The notes beneath the pieces are model-generated. The model ran no database searches, had not been told where the DNA came from, and saw only the letters and a list, made by a program, of their open reading frames with translations. A program made the translations under genes and the position numbers. Below are positions 32,485 to 46,961 of a stretch of 64,000 nucleotides of DNA, piece after piece (within the stretch, counting starts at the first letter, position 1; each line of letters opens with the position of its first letter). The stretch is from contig JAUPSS010000007.1 in the NCBI GenBank assembly GCA_040285825.1, positions 706,501 through 770,500 of the forward strand. Direction: 5' to 3'. Source of the stretch: Eukaryota sp. TZLM1-RC. Lineage: Eukaryota > Metamonada: BaSk clade.

Positions 32485-33120
32485 CTTTGTTAACATTGAA
32501 TAAAAACTTGCGTTTGTTCCAAGTTTTATCAAACCGCAAGCACAAAGACTTTGGTTTAGTTACAAGCAATTTATTAAATTTATAATTTTGATAAGGCAGC
32601 GGTATGTACTATAAAGAAGTTTAAAAAACTAAAAACTAAAAAAAAAAAAAAAACGTAAAAGATGTTATTGGATAAGACTGTCTGAGTTCATGTCACTAAA
32701 GAAGTTGGAATCTAAACCCAATTTAGCAAGTTGTGAATTGGTACAACAATAAATCACAAATTTTTCATCTAAAACGAACTTTCATTTACAATTTGTAGAA
32801 TTGACCCACTCAAACAAGATTAAAATTAAATAACTCACAATGTTTATTCAAATTTCAATGATTTATTGTGGGTTACAGATTGTGGTAACATGACAAAACA
32901 TGGCATATAATTTACTGATTTTATTCTAAACTTCAACATTCTTGAAGCTCAAAAGAAATTCAAATGTAGTAACCTCATACTTCTGCATTACAATAGCAAC
33001 GTTTGCATACTCCCTCGATCTTCTCGTTTTCACACAACTAATATGAATCACAATTTCAGTTAAACTATTTAAACACTTCAAAGATCATCAACAATAATGA
33101 AATTAAATCAGCTGGTTAGT

Positions 33121-34475
33121 TGTTGCCTAAAGTCTATTGTAGTAAAGAGAAGTCAATGAGGAAAAGTTGATTTATTTTCTAGTCATAACATATAAGCCTT
33201 AAAAGCGCCAACACTGCTTCTTCCCTTTTTCAAAATACATCAGCTTATATGAATATAAAACTAAAACTATGAACAAATAACTAAATAACTATAACTACTA
33301 AGAACTTAATACCAAATTCTGATGTTTCCTATTGTCTATTATCTTTGCAGTGATTGGGATTCACACAAACACCGGTTTAACCTTTTCAGATCGACAATTG
33401 ATGTACTATGACTTTCCTGCAATAATGTTAGTATAAAATAGTAAGCAATAACTGAAAAGGGCCTCGTTCCAAGATCTATGTGTTTGAATACTTTGTTGTG
33501 TATGTTTTAATCGCTACATGAAGACGCTCTGTTTCTTCCCTTTTTCGTAAACGAGTAACGTGGTAGTGTCGTTTAGTAAAGGTATCATGGAATCGAAGAA
33601 TGGATTCGCTGATGATTATGCAGGGTCTATGTTGGATCAAGAACAACAGTAAGCAAAGTAACAAACCTCAGAAACCTGAAGGCGGCGTCTTCTGTTGTTA
33701 AAGTATTGGCTTTACGACTAAAAATATCAAAGGAGCAAGAACCGTATCTTTGCATTGTAATACAATTACAGTGGAGGTGGAATCTTTACTCGTAACCTCG
33801 TATGTAGTCGACTTTTTTGTGTTTGGCTCCATAAAGGAGGGAGCTGCTTGAATGGATACAAGTCCATTGATTCGAGGTAAGGCTCCGCGTCCTTGTTAAG
33901 AGTTTGTAGAATCCATCACTGGAGTTGTCTTCTCCTTCCATCTCATCTAATTGAGATTGAATTTCTTCATACTCTCCTAGTGGGGAAGACGTGTCTAAGG
34001 TGGGATTTCCATCCGTTCCCTTTGAGACAGATTCTATAATTGGGAGGGGAGAGGGAGACGGGTCCGTTCTCGTTGCCTCCGAGGACAATTCTGTATTCTT
34101 GAGGGGAGAGGGAGCCGGGTCCGTTCTCGTTACCTCATCTGTTTCTTCTTTTTCTTGAGGGGAGAGGGAGCCGGGTCCGTTCTCGTAACCTCTTTTATGA
34201 CTGAAGATGGAGGGACCTTGGCCACTCTTTCATCTTCTTCTACTTTTAGGGAGGGAGGTGGGATCCGGGTTCGTTGCCTCGTTACCCTCTTTATTATGTA
34301 TATGTGTATGTGTTTTTGGTTCCTGTTGCTGCATGTTAGGTGAGGAATTGGGGTCAGAGATATCTTGCTGAAAGATGTCTGACATGCTGTAAAGGTTTCT
34401 GGTTTCTGGGGATGTTTACTAGTAAAGTGCTGAAGTTATGGTATACCCTTTGACTTTAAAATGGCCAATAACTAT
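33121..34475 (-). mobile_element. Array unit 1 (1355 bp)
   Basis: LTR 33121-33213 with a variant AAAAGCGCC end. Integrase remnant open at 33476-33664. Gag C part open at 33786-34088. The gag N part, starting near 34386, is shifted by a 2-bp loss in a G run near 34250. Confidence 0.8.
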
Positions 34476-35885
34476 TGTTGCCTAAAGTCTATTGTAGTAA
34501 AGAGAAGTCAATGAGAAAAAGTTGATTTATTTTCTAATCATAACATATAAGCCTTAGGCCGCCAGCACTGCTTCTTCCCTTTTCAAAATACATCAGCTTA
34601 TATGAATATAAAACTAAAACTATGAACAAATAACTAAATTACTATAACTACTAAGAACTAAATACCAAATTCTGATGTTTCCTATTGTCTATTATCTTTG
34701 CAGTGATTGGGATTCACACAAACACCGGTTTAACCTTTTCAGATCGACAATTGATGTACTATGACTTTCCTGCAATAATGTTAGTATAAAATAGTAAGCA
34801 ATAACTGAAAAGGGCCTCGTTCCAAGATCTATGTGTTTGAATACTTTGTTGTGTATGTTTTAATTGCTACATGAAGACGCTCTGTTTCTTCCCTTTTCGT
34901 AAACGAGTAACGTGGTAGTGTCGTTTAGTAAAGGTATCATGGAATCGAAGAATGGATTCGTTGATGATTATGCAGGGTCTATGTTGGATCAAGAACAACA
35001 GTAAGCAAAGTAACAAACCTCAGAAACCTGAAGGCGGCGTCTTCTGTTGTTAAAGTATTGGCTTTACGACTAAAAATATCAGAGGAGCAAGAACCGTATC
35101 TTTGCATTGTAATACAATTACAGTGGAGGTGGAATCTTTACTCGTAACCTCGTATGTAGTCGACTTTTTTGTGTTTGGCTCCATAAAGGAGGGAGCTGCT
35201 TGAATGGATACAAGTCCATTGATTCGAAGAATGGCTCCGCGTCCTTGTTAAGAGTTTGTAGAATCCATCACTGGAGTTGTCTTCTCCTTCCATCTCATCT
35301 AATTGAGATTGAATTTCTTCATACTCTCCTAGTGGGGAAGACATGTCTAAGATGGGATTTCCATCCGTTCCCTTTGAGACAGATTCTATAATTGGGAGGG
35401 GAGAGGGAGACGGGTCCGTTCTCGTTGCCTCCGAGGACAATTCTGTATTCTTGAGGGGAGAGGGAGGCGGGTCCGTTCTCGTTACCTCATCTGTTTCTTC
35501 TTTTTCTTGAGGGGAGAGGGAGCCGGGTCCGTTCTCGTAACCTCATCTGTTTCTTCTTTTTCTTGAGGCGAGAGGGAGCCGGGTCCGTTCTCGTAACCTC
35601 TTTTATGACTGAAGATGGAAGGACCTTGGCCACTCTTTCATCTTCTTCTACTTTTAGGGAGGGGGAGGTGGGATCCGGGTTCGTTGCCTCGTTACCCTCT
35701 TTATTATGTATATGTGTATGTGTTTTTGGTTCCTGTTGCTGCATGTTAGGTGAGGAATTGGGGTCAGAGATATCTTGCTGAAAGATGTCTGACATGCTGT
35801 AAAGGTTTCTGGTTTCTGGGGATGTTTACTAGTAAAGTGCTGAAGTTATGGTATACCCTTTGACTTTAAAATGGCCAATAACTAT
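34476..35885 (-). mobile_element. Array unit 2 (1410 bp)
   Basis: Gag N part 35487-35795 and C part 35138-35440, separated by extra 56-bp repeats that change frame. Integrase remnant closed by loss of one T in CCCTTTTTCG. LTR ends CAGCA instead of CAACA. Confidence 0.8.
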
Positions 35886-37239
35886 TGTTGCCTAAAGTCT
35901 ATTGTAGTAAAGAGAAGTCAATGAGGAAAAGTTGATTAATTTTCTAATCATAACATATAAGCCTTAGGCCGCCAACACTGCTTCTTCCCTTTTCAAAATA
36001 CATCAGCTTATATGAATATAAAACTAAAACTATGAACAAATAACTAAATTACTATAACTACTAAGAACTAAATACCAAATTCTGATGTTTCCTATTGTCT
36101 ATTATCTTTGCAGTGATTGGGATTCACACAAACACCGGTTTAACCTTTTCAGATCGACAATTGATGTACTATGACTTTCCTGCAATAATGTTAGTATAAA
36201 ATAGTAAGCAATAACTGAAAAGGGCCTCGTTCCAAGATCTATGTGTTTGAATACTTTGTTGTGTATGTTTTAATTGCTACATGAAGACGCTCTGTTTCTT
36301 CCCTTTTCGTAAACGAGTAACGTGGTAGTGTCGTTTAGTAAAGGTATCATGGAATCGAAGAATGGATTCGCTGATGATTATGCAGGGTCTATGTTGGATC
36401 AAGAACAACAGTAAGCAAAGTAACAAACCTCAGAAACCTGAAGGCGGCGTCTTCTGTTGTTAAAGTATTGGCTTTACGACTAAAAATATCAGAGGAGCAA
36501 GAACCGTATCTTTGCATTGTAATACAATTACAGTGGAGGTGGAATCTTTACTCGTAACCTCGTATGTAGTCGACTTTTTTGTGTTTGGCTCCATAAAGGA
36601 GGGAGCTGCTTGAATGGATACAAGTCCATTGATTCGAGGTAAGGCTCCGCGTCCTTGTTAAGAGTTTGTAGAATCCATCACTGGAGTTGTCTTCTCCTTC
36701 CATCTCATCTAATTGAGATTGAATTTCTTCATACTCTCCTAGTGGGGAAGACGTGTCTAAGGTGGGATTTCCATCCGTTCCCTTTGAGACAGATTCTATA
36801 ATTGGGAGGGGAGAGGGAGACGGGTCCGTTCTCGTTGCCTCCGAGGACAATTCTGTATTCTTGAGGGGAGAGGGAGGCGGGTCCGTTCTCGTTACCTCAT
36901 CTGTTTCTTCTTTTTCTTGAGGGGAGAGGGAGCCGGGTCCGTTCTCGTAACCTCTTTTATGACTGAAGATGGAGGGACCTTGGCCACTCTTTCATCTTCT
37001 TCTACTTTTAGGGAGGGGGAGGTGGGATCCGGGTTCGTTGCCTCGTTACCCTCTTTATTATGTATATGTGTATGTGTTTTTGGTTCCTGTTGCTGCATGT
37101 TAGGTGAGGAATTGGGGTCAGAAATATCTTGCTGAAAGATGTCTGACATGCTGTAAAGGTTTCTGGTTTCTGGGGATGTTTACTAGTAAAGTGCTGAAGT
37201 TATGGTATACCCTTTGACTTTAAAATGGCCAATAACTAT
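35886..37239 (-). mobile_element. Array unit 3 (1354 bp)
   Basis: Gag N 36892-37149, gag C 36548-36850. Integrase remnant carries the same one-T loss as unit 2. Confidence 0.8.
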
Positions 37240-38650
37240 TGTTGCCTAAAGTCTATTGTAGTAAAGAGAAGTCAATGAGAAAAAGTTGATTTATTTTCTA
37301 ATCATAACATATAAGCCTTAGGCCGCCAGCACTGCTTCTTCCCTTTTTCAAAATACATCAGCTTATATGAATATAAAACTAAAACTATGAACAAATAACT
37401 AAATTACTATAACTACTAAGAACTAAATACCAAATTCTGATGTTTCCTATTGTCTATTATCTTTGCAGTGATTGGGATTCACACAAACACCGGTTTAACC
37501 TTTTCAGATCGACAATTGATGTACTATGACTTTCCTGCAATAATGTTAGTATAAAATAGTAAGCAATAACTGAAAAGGGCCTCGTTCCAAGATCTATGTG
37601 TTTGAATACTTTGTTGTGTATGTTTTAATTGCTACATGAAGACGCTCTGTTTCTTCCCTTTTCGTAAACGAGTAACGTGGTAGTGTCGTTTAGTAAAGGT
37701 ATCATGGAATCGAAGAATGGATTCGTTGATGATTATGCAGGGTCTATGTTGGATCAAGAACAACAGTAAGCAAAGTAACAAACCTCAGAAACCTGAAGGC
37801 GGCGTCTTCTGTTGTTAAAGTATTGGCTTTACGACTAAAAATATCAGAGGAGCAAGAACCGTATCTTTGCATTGTAATACAATTACAGTGGAGGTGGAAT
37901 CTTTACTCGTAACCTCGTATGTAGTCGACTTTTTTGTGTTTGGCTCCATAAAGGAGGGAGCTGCTTGAATGGATACAAGTCCATTGATTCGAGGTAAGGC
38001 TCCGCGTCCTTGTTAAGAGTTTGTAGAATCCATCACTGGAGTTGTCTTCTCCTTCCATCTCATCTAATTGAGATTGAATTTCTTCATACTCTCCTAGTGG
38101 GGAAGACATGTCTAAGATGGGATTTCCATCCGTTCCCTTTGAGACAGATTCTATAATTGGGAGGGGAGAGGGAGACGGGTCCGTTCTCGTTGCCTCCGAG
38201 GACAATTCTGTATTCTTGAGGGGAGAGGGAGGCGGGTCCGTTCTCGTTACCTCATCTGTTTCTTCTTTTTCTTGAGGGGAGAGGGAGCCGGGTCCGTTCT
38301 CGTAACCTCATCTGTTTCTTCTTTTTCTTGAGGGGAGAGGGAGCCGGGTCCGTTCTCGTAACCTCTTTTATGACTGAAGATGGAGGGACCTTGGCCACTC
38401 TTTCATCTTCTTCTACTTTTAGGGAGGGGGAGGTGGGATCCGGGTTCGTTGCCTCGTTACCCTCTTTATTATGTATATGTGTATGTGTTTTTGGTTCCTG
38501 TTGCTGCATGTTAGGTGAGGAATTGGGGTCAGAGATATCTTGCTGAAAGATGTCTGACATGCTGTAAAGGTTTCTGGTTTCTGGGGATGTTTACTAGTAA
38601 AGTGCTGAAGTTATGGTATACCCTTTGACTTTAAAATGGCCAATAACTAT
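37240..38650 (-). mobile_element. Array unit 4 (1411 bp)
   Basis: Gag N 38252-38560, gag C 37903-38205. Same integrase one-T loss. LTR ends CAGCA. Confidence 0.8.
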
Positions 38651-40065
38651 TGTTGCCTAAAAGTCTATTGTAGTAAAGAGAAGTCAATGAGAAAAAGTTG
38701 ATTTATTTTCTAATCATAACATATAAGCCTTAGGCCGCCAGCACTGCTTCTTCCCTTTTTCAAAAATACATCAGCTTATATGAATATAAAACTAAAAACT
38801 ATGAACAAATAACTAAATTACTATAACTACTAAGAACTAAATACCAAATTCTGATGTTTCCTATTGTCTATTATCTTTGCAGTGATTGGGATTCACACAA
38901 ACACCGGTTTAACCTTTTCAGATCGACAATTGATGTACTATGACTTTCCTGCAATAATGTTAGTATAAAATAGTAAGCAATAACTGAAAAGGGCCTCGTT
39001 CCAAGATCTATGTGTTTGAATACTTTGTTGTGTATGTTTTAATTGCTACATGAAGACGCTCTGTTTCTTCCCTTTTTCGTAAACGAGTAACGTGGTAGTG
39101 TCGTTTAGTAAAGGTATCATGGAATCGAAGAATGGATTCGTTGATGATTATGCAGGGTCTATGTTGGATCAAGAACAACAGTAAGCAAAGTAACAAACCT
39201 CAGAAACCTGAAGGCGGCGTCTTCTGTTGTTAAAGTATTGGCTTTACGACTAAAAATATCAGAGGAGCAAGAACCGTATCTTTGCATTGTAATACAATTA
39301 CAGTGGAGGTGGAATCTTTACTCGTAACCTCGTATGTAGTCGACTTTTTTGTGTTTGGCTCCATAAAGGAGGGAGCTGCTTGAATGGATACAAGTCCATT
39401 GATTCGAGGTAAGGCTCCGCGTCCTTGTTAAGAGTTTGTAGAATCCATCACTGGAGTTGTCTTCTCCTTCCATCTCATCTAATTGAGATTGAATTTCTTC
39501 ATACTCTCCTAGTGGGGAAGACATGTCTAAGATGGGATTTCCATCCGTTCCCTTTGAGACAGATTCTATAATTGGGAGGGGAGAGGGAGACGGGTCCGTT
39601 CTCGTTGCCTCCGAGGACAATTCTGTATTCTTGAGGGGAGAGGGAGGCGGGTCCGTTCTCGTTACCTCATCTGTTTTTTCTTTTTCTTGAGGGGAGAGGG
39701 AGGCGGGTCCGTTCTCGTTACCTCATCTGTTTCTTCTTTTTCTTGAGGCGAGAGGGAGCCGGGTCCGTTCTCGTAACCTCTTTTATGACTGAAGATGGAG
39801 GGACCTTGGCCACTCTTTCATCTTCTTCTACTTTTAGGGAGGGGGAGGTGGGATCCGGGTTCGTTGCCTCGTTACCCTCTTTATTATGTATATGTGTATG
39901 TGTTTTTGGTTCCTGTTGCTGCATGTTAGGTGAGGAATTGGGGTCAGAGATATCTTGCTGAAAGATGTCTGACATGCTGTAAAGGTTTCTGGTTTCTGGG
40001 GATGTTTACTAGTAAAGTGCTGAAGTTATGGTATACCCTTTGACTTTAAAATGGCCAATAACTAT
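38651..40065 (-). mobile_element. Array unit 5 (1415 bp)
   Basis: Gag N 39718-39975, gag C 39318-39620, integrase remnant open at 39008-39196. LTR ends CAGCA. Confidence 0.8.
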
Positions 40066-41477
40066 TGTTGCCTAAAGTCTATTGTAGTAAAGAGAAGTCA
40101 ATGAGGAAAAGTTGATTAATTTTCTAATCATAACATATAAGCCTTAGGCCGCCAACACTGCTTCTTCCCTTTTTCAAAATACATCAGCTTATATGAATAT
40201 AAAACTAAAACTATGAACAAATAACTAAATTACTATAACTACTAAGAACTAAATACCAAATTCTGATGTTTCCTATTGTCTATTATCTTTGCAGTGATTG
40301 GGATTCACACAAACACCGGTTTAACCTTTTCAGATCGACAATTGATGTACTATGACTTTCCTGCAATAATGTTAGTATAAAATAGTAAGCAATAACTGAA
40401 AAGGGCCTCGTTCCAAGATCTATGTGTTTGAATACTTTGTTGTGTATGTTTTAATTGCTACATGAAGACGCTCTGTTTCTTCCCTTTTTCGTAAACGAGT
40501 AACGTGGTAGTGTCGTTTAGTAAAGGTATCATGGAATCGAAGAATGGATTCGCTGATGATTATGCAGGGTCTATGTTGGATCAAGAACAACAGTAAGCAA
40601 AGTAACAAACCTCAGAAACCTGAAGGCGGCGTCTTCTGTTGTTAAAGTATTGGCTTTACGACTAAAAATATCAGAGGAGCAAGAACCGTATCTTTGCATT
40701 GTAATACAATTACAGTGGAGGTGGAATCTTTACTCGTAACCTCGTATGTAGTCGACTTTTTTGTGTTTGGCTCCATAAAGGAGGGAGCTGCTTGAATGGA
40801 TACAAGTCCATTGATTCGAGGTAAGGCTCCGCGTCCTTGTTAAGAGTTTGTAGAATCCATCACTGGAGTTGTCTTCTCCTTCCATCTCATCTAATTGAGA
40901 TTGAATTTCTTCATACTCTTCTAGTGGGGAAGACATGTCTAAGATGGGATTTCCATCCGTTCCCTTTGAGACAGATTCTATAATTGGGAGGGGAGAGGGA
41001 GACGGGTCCGTTCTCGTTGCCTCCGAGGACAATTCTGTATTCTTGAGGGGAGAGGGAGGCGGGTCCGTTCTCGTTACCTCATCTGTTTCTTCTTTTTCTT
41101 GAGGGGAGAGGGAGGCGGGTCCGTTCTCGTTACCTCATCTGTTTCTTCTTTTTCTTGAGGGGAGAGGGAGCCGGGTCCGTTCTCGTAACCTCTTTTATGA
41201 CTGAAGATGGAGGGACCTTGGCCACTCTTTCATCTTCTTCTACTTTTAGGGAGGGGGAGGTGGGATCCGGGTTCGTTCCCTCGTTACCCTCTTTATTATG
41301 TATATGTGTATGTGTTTTTGGTTCCTGTTGCTGCATGTTAGGTGAGGAATTGGGGTCAGAGATATCTTGCTGAAAGATGTCTGACTTGCTGTAAAGGTTT
41401 CTGGTTTCTGGGGATGTTTACTAGTAAAGTGCTGAAGTTATGGTATACCCTTTGACTTTAAAATGGCCAATAACTAT
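40066..41477 (-). mobile_element. Array unit 6 (1412 bp)
   Basis: The gag start codon is changed (ATG to AAG), leaving the frame 41130-41336 from a later Met. Gag C 40730-41032, integrase remnant 40420-40608. Confidence 0.8.
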
Positions 41478-42891
41478 TGTTGCCTAAAGTCTATTGTAGT
41501 AAAGAGAAGTCAATGAGAAAAAGTTGATTTATTTTCTAATCATAACATATAAGCCTTAGGCCGCCAGCACTGCTTCTTCCCTTTTTCAAAATACATCAGC
41601 TTATATGAATATAAAACTAAAACTATGAACAAATAACTAAATTACTATAACTACTAAGAACTAAATACCAAATTCTGATGTTTCCTATTGTCTATTATCT
41701 TTGCAGTGATTGGGATTCACACAAACACCGGTTTAACCTTTTCAGATCGACAATTGATGTACTATGACTTTCCTGCAATAATGTTAGTATAAAATAGTAA
41801 GCAATAACTGAAAAGGGCCTCGTTCCAAGATCTGTGTGTTTGAATACTTTGTTGTGTATGTTTTAATTGCTACATGAAGACGCTCTGTTTCTTCCCTTTT
41901 TCGTAAACGAGTAACGTGGTAGTGTCGTTTAGTAAAGGTATCATGGAATCGAAGAATGGATTCGTTGATGATTATGCAGGGTCTATGTTGGATCAAGAAC
42001 AACAGTAAGCAAAGTAACAAACCTCAGAAACCTGAAGGCGGCGTCTTCTGTTGTTAAAGTATTGGCTTTACGACTAAAAATATCAGAGGAGCAAGAACCG
42101 TATCTTTGCATTGTAATACAATTACAGTGGAGGTGGAATCTTTACTCGTAACCTCGTATGTAGTCGACTTTTTTGTGTTTGGCTCCATAAAGGAGGGAGC
42201 TGCTTGAATGGATACAAGTCCATTGATTCGAGGTAAGGCTCCGCGTCCTTGTTAAGAGTTTGTAGAATCCATCACTGGAGTTGTCTTCTCCTTCCATCTC
42301 ATCTAATTGAGATTGAATTTCTTCATACTCTCCTAGTGGGGAAGACATGTCTAAGATGGGATTTCCATCCGTTCCCTTTGAGACAGATTCTATAATTGGG
42401 AGGGGAGAGGGAGACGGGTCCGTTCTCGTTGCCTTCGAGGACAATTCTGTATTCTTGAGGGGAGAGGGAGGCGGGTCCGTTCTCGTTACCTCATCTGTTT
42501 CTTCTTTTTCTTGAGGGGAGAGGGAGCCGGGTCCGTTCTCGTAACCTCATCTGTTTCTTCTTTTTCTTGAGGCGTGAGGGAGCCGGGTCCGTTCTCGTAA
42601 CCTCTTTTATGACTGAAGATGGAGGGACCTTGGCCACTCTCTTTCATCTTCTTCTACTTTTAGGGAGGGGGAGGTGGGATCCGGGTTCGTTGCCTCGTTA
42701 CCCTCTTTATTATGTATATGTGTATGTGTTTTTGGTTCCTGTTGCTGCATGTTAGGTGAGGAATTGGGGTCAGAGATATCTTGCTGAAAGATGTCTGACA
42801 TGCTGTAAAGGTTTCTGGTTTCTGGGGATGTTTACTAGTAAAGTGCTGAAGTTATGGTATACCCTTTGACTTTAAAATGGCCAATAACTAT
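41478..42891 (-). mobile_element. Array unit 7 (1414 bp)
   Basis: Gag N 42607-42801 is cut short by an inserted CT near 42640. Gag C 42142-42444. The integrase remnant is lengthened to 78 codons (41784-42020) because its TAG stop became CAG. Confidence 0.8.
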
Positions 42892-44249
42892 TGTTGCCTA
42901 AAGTCTATTGTAGTAAAGAGAAGTCAATGAGGAAAAAGTTGATTTAATTTTCTAATCATAACATATAAGCCTTAGGCCGCCAACACTGCTTCTTCCCTTT
43001 TTCAAAAATACATCAGCTTATATGAATATAAAACTAAAACTATGAACAAATAACTAAATTACTATAACTACTAAGAACTAAATACCAAATTCTGATGTTT
43101 CCTATTGTCTATTATCTTTGCAGTGATTGGGATTCACACAAACACCGGTTTAACCTTTTCAGATCGACAATTGATGTACTATGACTTTCCTGCAATAATG
43201 TTAGTATAAAATAGTAAGCAATAACTGAAAAGGGCCTCGTTCCAAGATCTATGTGTTTGAATACTTTGTTGTGTATGTTTTAATCGCTACATGAAGACGC
43301 TCTGTTTCTTCCCTTTTCGTAAACGAGTAACGTGGTAGTGTCGTTTAGTAAAGGTATCATGGAATCGAAGAATGGATTCGCTGATGATTATGCAGGGTCT
43401 ATGTTGGATCAAGAACAACAGTAAGCAAAGTAACAAACCTCAGAAACCTGAAGGCGGCGTCTTCTGTTGTTAAAGTATTGGCTTTACGACTAAAAATATC
43501 AGAGGAGCAAGAACCGTATCTTTGCATTGTAATACAATTACAGTGGAGGTGGAATCTTTACTCGTAACCTCGTATGTAGTCGACTTTTTTGTGTTTGGCT
43601 CCATAAAGGAGGGAGCTGCTTGAATGGATACAAGTCCATTGATTCGAGGTAAGGCTCCGCGTCCTTGTTAAGAGTTTGTAGAATCCATCACTGGAGTTGT
43701 CTTCTCCTTCCATCTCATCTAATTGAGATTGAATTTCTTCATACTCTCCTAGTGGGGAAGACGTGTCTAAGGTGGGATTTCCATCCGTTCCCTTTGAGAC
43801 AGATTCTATAATTGGGAGGGGAGAGGGAGACGGGTCCGTTCACGTTGCCTCCGAGGACAATTCTGTATTCTTGAGGGGAGAGGGAGCCGGGTCCGTTCTC
43901 GTAACCTCATCTGTTTCTTCTTTTTCTTGAGGGGAGAGGGAGCCGGGTCCGTTCTCGTAACCTCTTTTATGACTGAAGATGGAGGGACCTTGGCCACTCT
44001 TTCATCTTCTTCTACTTTTAGGGAGGGGGAGGTGGGATCCGGGTTCGTTGCCTCGTTACCCTCTTTATTATGTATATGTGTATGTGTTTTTGGTTCCTGT
44101 TGCTGCATGTTAGGTGAGGAATTGGGGTCAGAGATATCTTGCTGAAAGATGTCTGACATGCTGTAAAGGTTTCTGGTTTCTGGGGATGTTTACTAGTAAA
44201 GTGCTGAAGTTATGGTATACCCTTTGACTTTAAAATGGCCAATAACTAT
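42892..44249 (-). mobile_element. Array unit 8 (1358 bp)
   Basis: Gag N frame 43806-44159 runs on through the repeat into 117 codons. The gag C frame carries a CGA-to-TGA change (seen as TTCACGTTGCC on the plus strand) shared with units 9-11. Integrase remnant has the one-T loss. Confidence 0.8.
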
Positions 44250-45605
44250 TGTTGCCTAAAAGTCTATTGTAGTAAAGAGAAGTCAATGAGGAAAAGTTGA
44301 TTTATTTTCTAATCATAACATATAAGCCTTAGGGCGCCAACACTGCTTCTTCCCTTTTTCAAAATACATCAGCTTATATGAATATAAAACTAAAACTATG
44401 AACAAATAACTAAATAACTATAACTACTAAGAACTAAATACCAAATTCTGATGTTTCCTATTGTCTATTATCTTTGCAGTGATTGGGATTCACACAAACA
44501 CCGGTTTAACCTTTTCAGATCGACAATTGATGTACTATGACTTTCCTGCAATAATGTTAGTATAAAATAGTAAGCAATAACTGAAAAGGGCCTCGTTCCA
44601 AGATCTATGTGTTTGAATACTTTGTTGTGTATGTTTTAATCGCTACATGAAGACGCTCTGTTTCTTCCCTTTTTCGTAAACGAGTAACGTGGTAGTGTCG
44701 TTTAGTAAAGGTATCATGGAATCGAAGAATGGATTCGCTGATGATTATGCAGGGTCTATGTTGGATCAAGAACAACAGTAAGCAAAGTAACAAACCTCAG
44801 AAACCTGAAGGCGGCGTCTTCTGTTGTTAAAGTATTGGCTTTACGACTAAAAATATCAGAGGAGCAAGAACCGTATCTTTGCATTGTAATACAATTACAG
44901 TGGAGGTGGAATCTTTACTCGTAACCTCGTATGTAGTCGACTTTTTTGTGTTTGGCTCCATAAAGGAGGGAGCTGCTTGAATGGATACAAGTCCATTGAT
45001 TCGAGGTAAGGCTCCGCGTCCTTGTTAAGAGTTTGTAGAATCCATCACTGGAGTTGTCTTCTCCTTCCATCTCATCTAATTGAGATTGAATTTCTTCATA
45101 CTCTCCTAGTGGGGAAGACGTGTCTAAGGTGGGATTTCCATCCGTTCCCTTTGAGACAGATTCTATAATTGGGAGGGGAGAGGGAGACGGGTCCGTTCAC
45201 GTTGCCTCCGAGGACAATTCTGTATTCTTGAGGGAGAGGGAGCCGGGTCCGTTCTCGTAACCTCATCTGTTTCTTCTTTTTCTTGAGGGAGAGGGAGCCG
45301 GGTCCGTTCTCGTAACCTCTTTTTATGACTGAAGATGGAGGGACCTTGGCCACTCTTTCATCTTCTTCTACTTTTAGGGAGGGGGAGGTGGGATCCGGGT
45401 TCGTTGCCTCGTTACCCTCTTTATTATGTATATGTGTATGTGTTTTTGGTTCCTGTTGCTGCATGTTAGGTGAGGAATTGGGGTCAGAGATATCTTGCTG
45501 AAAGATGTCTGACATGCTGTAAAGGTTTCTGGTTTCTGGGGATGTTTACTAGTAAAGTGCTGAAGTTATGGTATACCCTTTGACTTTAAAATGGCCAATA
45601 ACTAT
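44250..45605 (-). mobile_element. Array unit 9 (1356 bp)
   Basis: A one-G loss in each of two repeats and an extra T shift the gag frame and give a 139-codon ORF at 45096-45515. Integrase remnant 44605-44793. First unit with the GGGCGCC LTR type. Confidence 0.8.
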
Positions 45606-46961
45606 TGTTGCCTAAAGTCTATTGTAGTAAAGAGAAGTCAATGAGAAAAAGTTGATTTATTTTCTAATCATAACATATAAGCCTTAGGGCGCCAACACTG
45701 CTTCTTCCCTTTTTCAAAATACATCAGCTTATATGAATATAAAACTAAAACTATGAACAAATAACTAAATTACTATAACTACTAAGAACTAAATACCAAA
45801 TTCTGATGTTTCCTATTGTCTATTATCTTTGCAGTGATTGGGATTCACACAAACACCGGTTTAACCTTTTCAGATCGACAATTGATGTACTATGACTTTC
45901 CTGCAATAATGTTAGTATAAAATAGTAAGCAATAACTGAAAAGGGCCTCGTTCCAAGATCTATGTGTTTGAATACTTTGTTGTGTATGTTTTAATTGCTA
46001 CATGAAGACGCTCTGTTTCTTCCCTTTTTCGTAAACGAGTAACGTGGTAGTGTCGTTTAGTAAAGGTATCATGGAATCGAAGAATGGATTCGCTGATGAT
46101 TATGCAGGGTCTATGTTGGATCAAGAACAACAGTAAGCAAAGTAACAAACCTCAGAAACCTGAAGGCGGCGTCTTCTGTTGTTAAAGTATTGGCTTTACG
46201 ACTAAAAATATCAGAGGAGCAAGAACCGTATCTTTGCATTGTAATACAATTACAGTGGAGGTGGAATCTTTACTCTTAACCTCGTATGTAGTCGACTTTT
46301 TTGTGTTTGGCTCCATAAAGGAGGGAGCTGCTTGAATGGATACAAGTCCATTGATTCGAGGTAAGGCTCCGCGTCCTTGTTAAGAGTTTGTAGAATCCAT
46401 CACTGGAGTTGTCTTCTCCTTCCATCTCATCTAATTGAGATTGAATTTCTTCATACTCTCCTAGTGGGGAAGACGTGTCTAAGGTGGGATTTCCATCCGT
46501 TCCCTTTGAGACAGATTCTATAATTGGGAGGGGAGAGGGAGACGGGTCCGTTCACGTTGCCTCCGAGGACAATTCTGTATTCTTGAGGGGAGAGGGAGCC
46601 GGGTCCGTTCTCGTTACCTCATCTGTTTCTTCTTTTTCTTGAGGGGAGAGGGAGCCGGGTCCGTTCTCGTAACCTCTTTTATGACTGAAGATGGAGGGAC
46701 CTTGGCCACTCTTTCATCTTCTTCTACTTTTAGGGAGGGGGAGGTGGGATCCGGGTTCGTTGCCTCGTTACCCTCTTTATTATGTATATGTGTATGTGTT
46801 TTTGGTTCCTGTTGCTGCATGTTAGGTGAGGAATTGGGGTCAGAGATATCTTGCTGAAAGATGTCTGACATGCTGTAAAGGTTTCTGGTTTCTGGGGATG
46901 TTTACTAGTAAAGTGCTGAAGTTATGGTATACCCTTTGACTTTAAAATGGCCAATAACTAT
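45606..46961 (-). mobile_element. Array unit 10 (1356 bp)
   Basis: Gag N 46614-46871, integrase remnant 45960-46148, gag C closed by the shared TGA. Confidence 0.8.

Larger units (their letters stand above)
30007..32678. other. Unique centre of the inverted repeat
   Basis: 2.67 kb not repeated in either arm. It holds a broken REL copy and one membrane-protein gene. 30007-30650 has no gene. Confidence 0.7.
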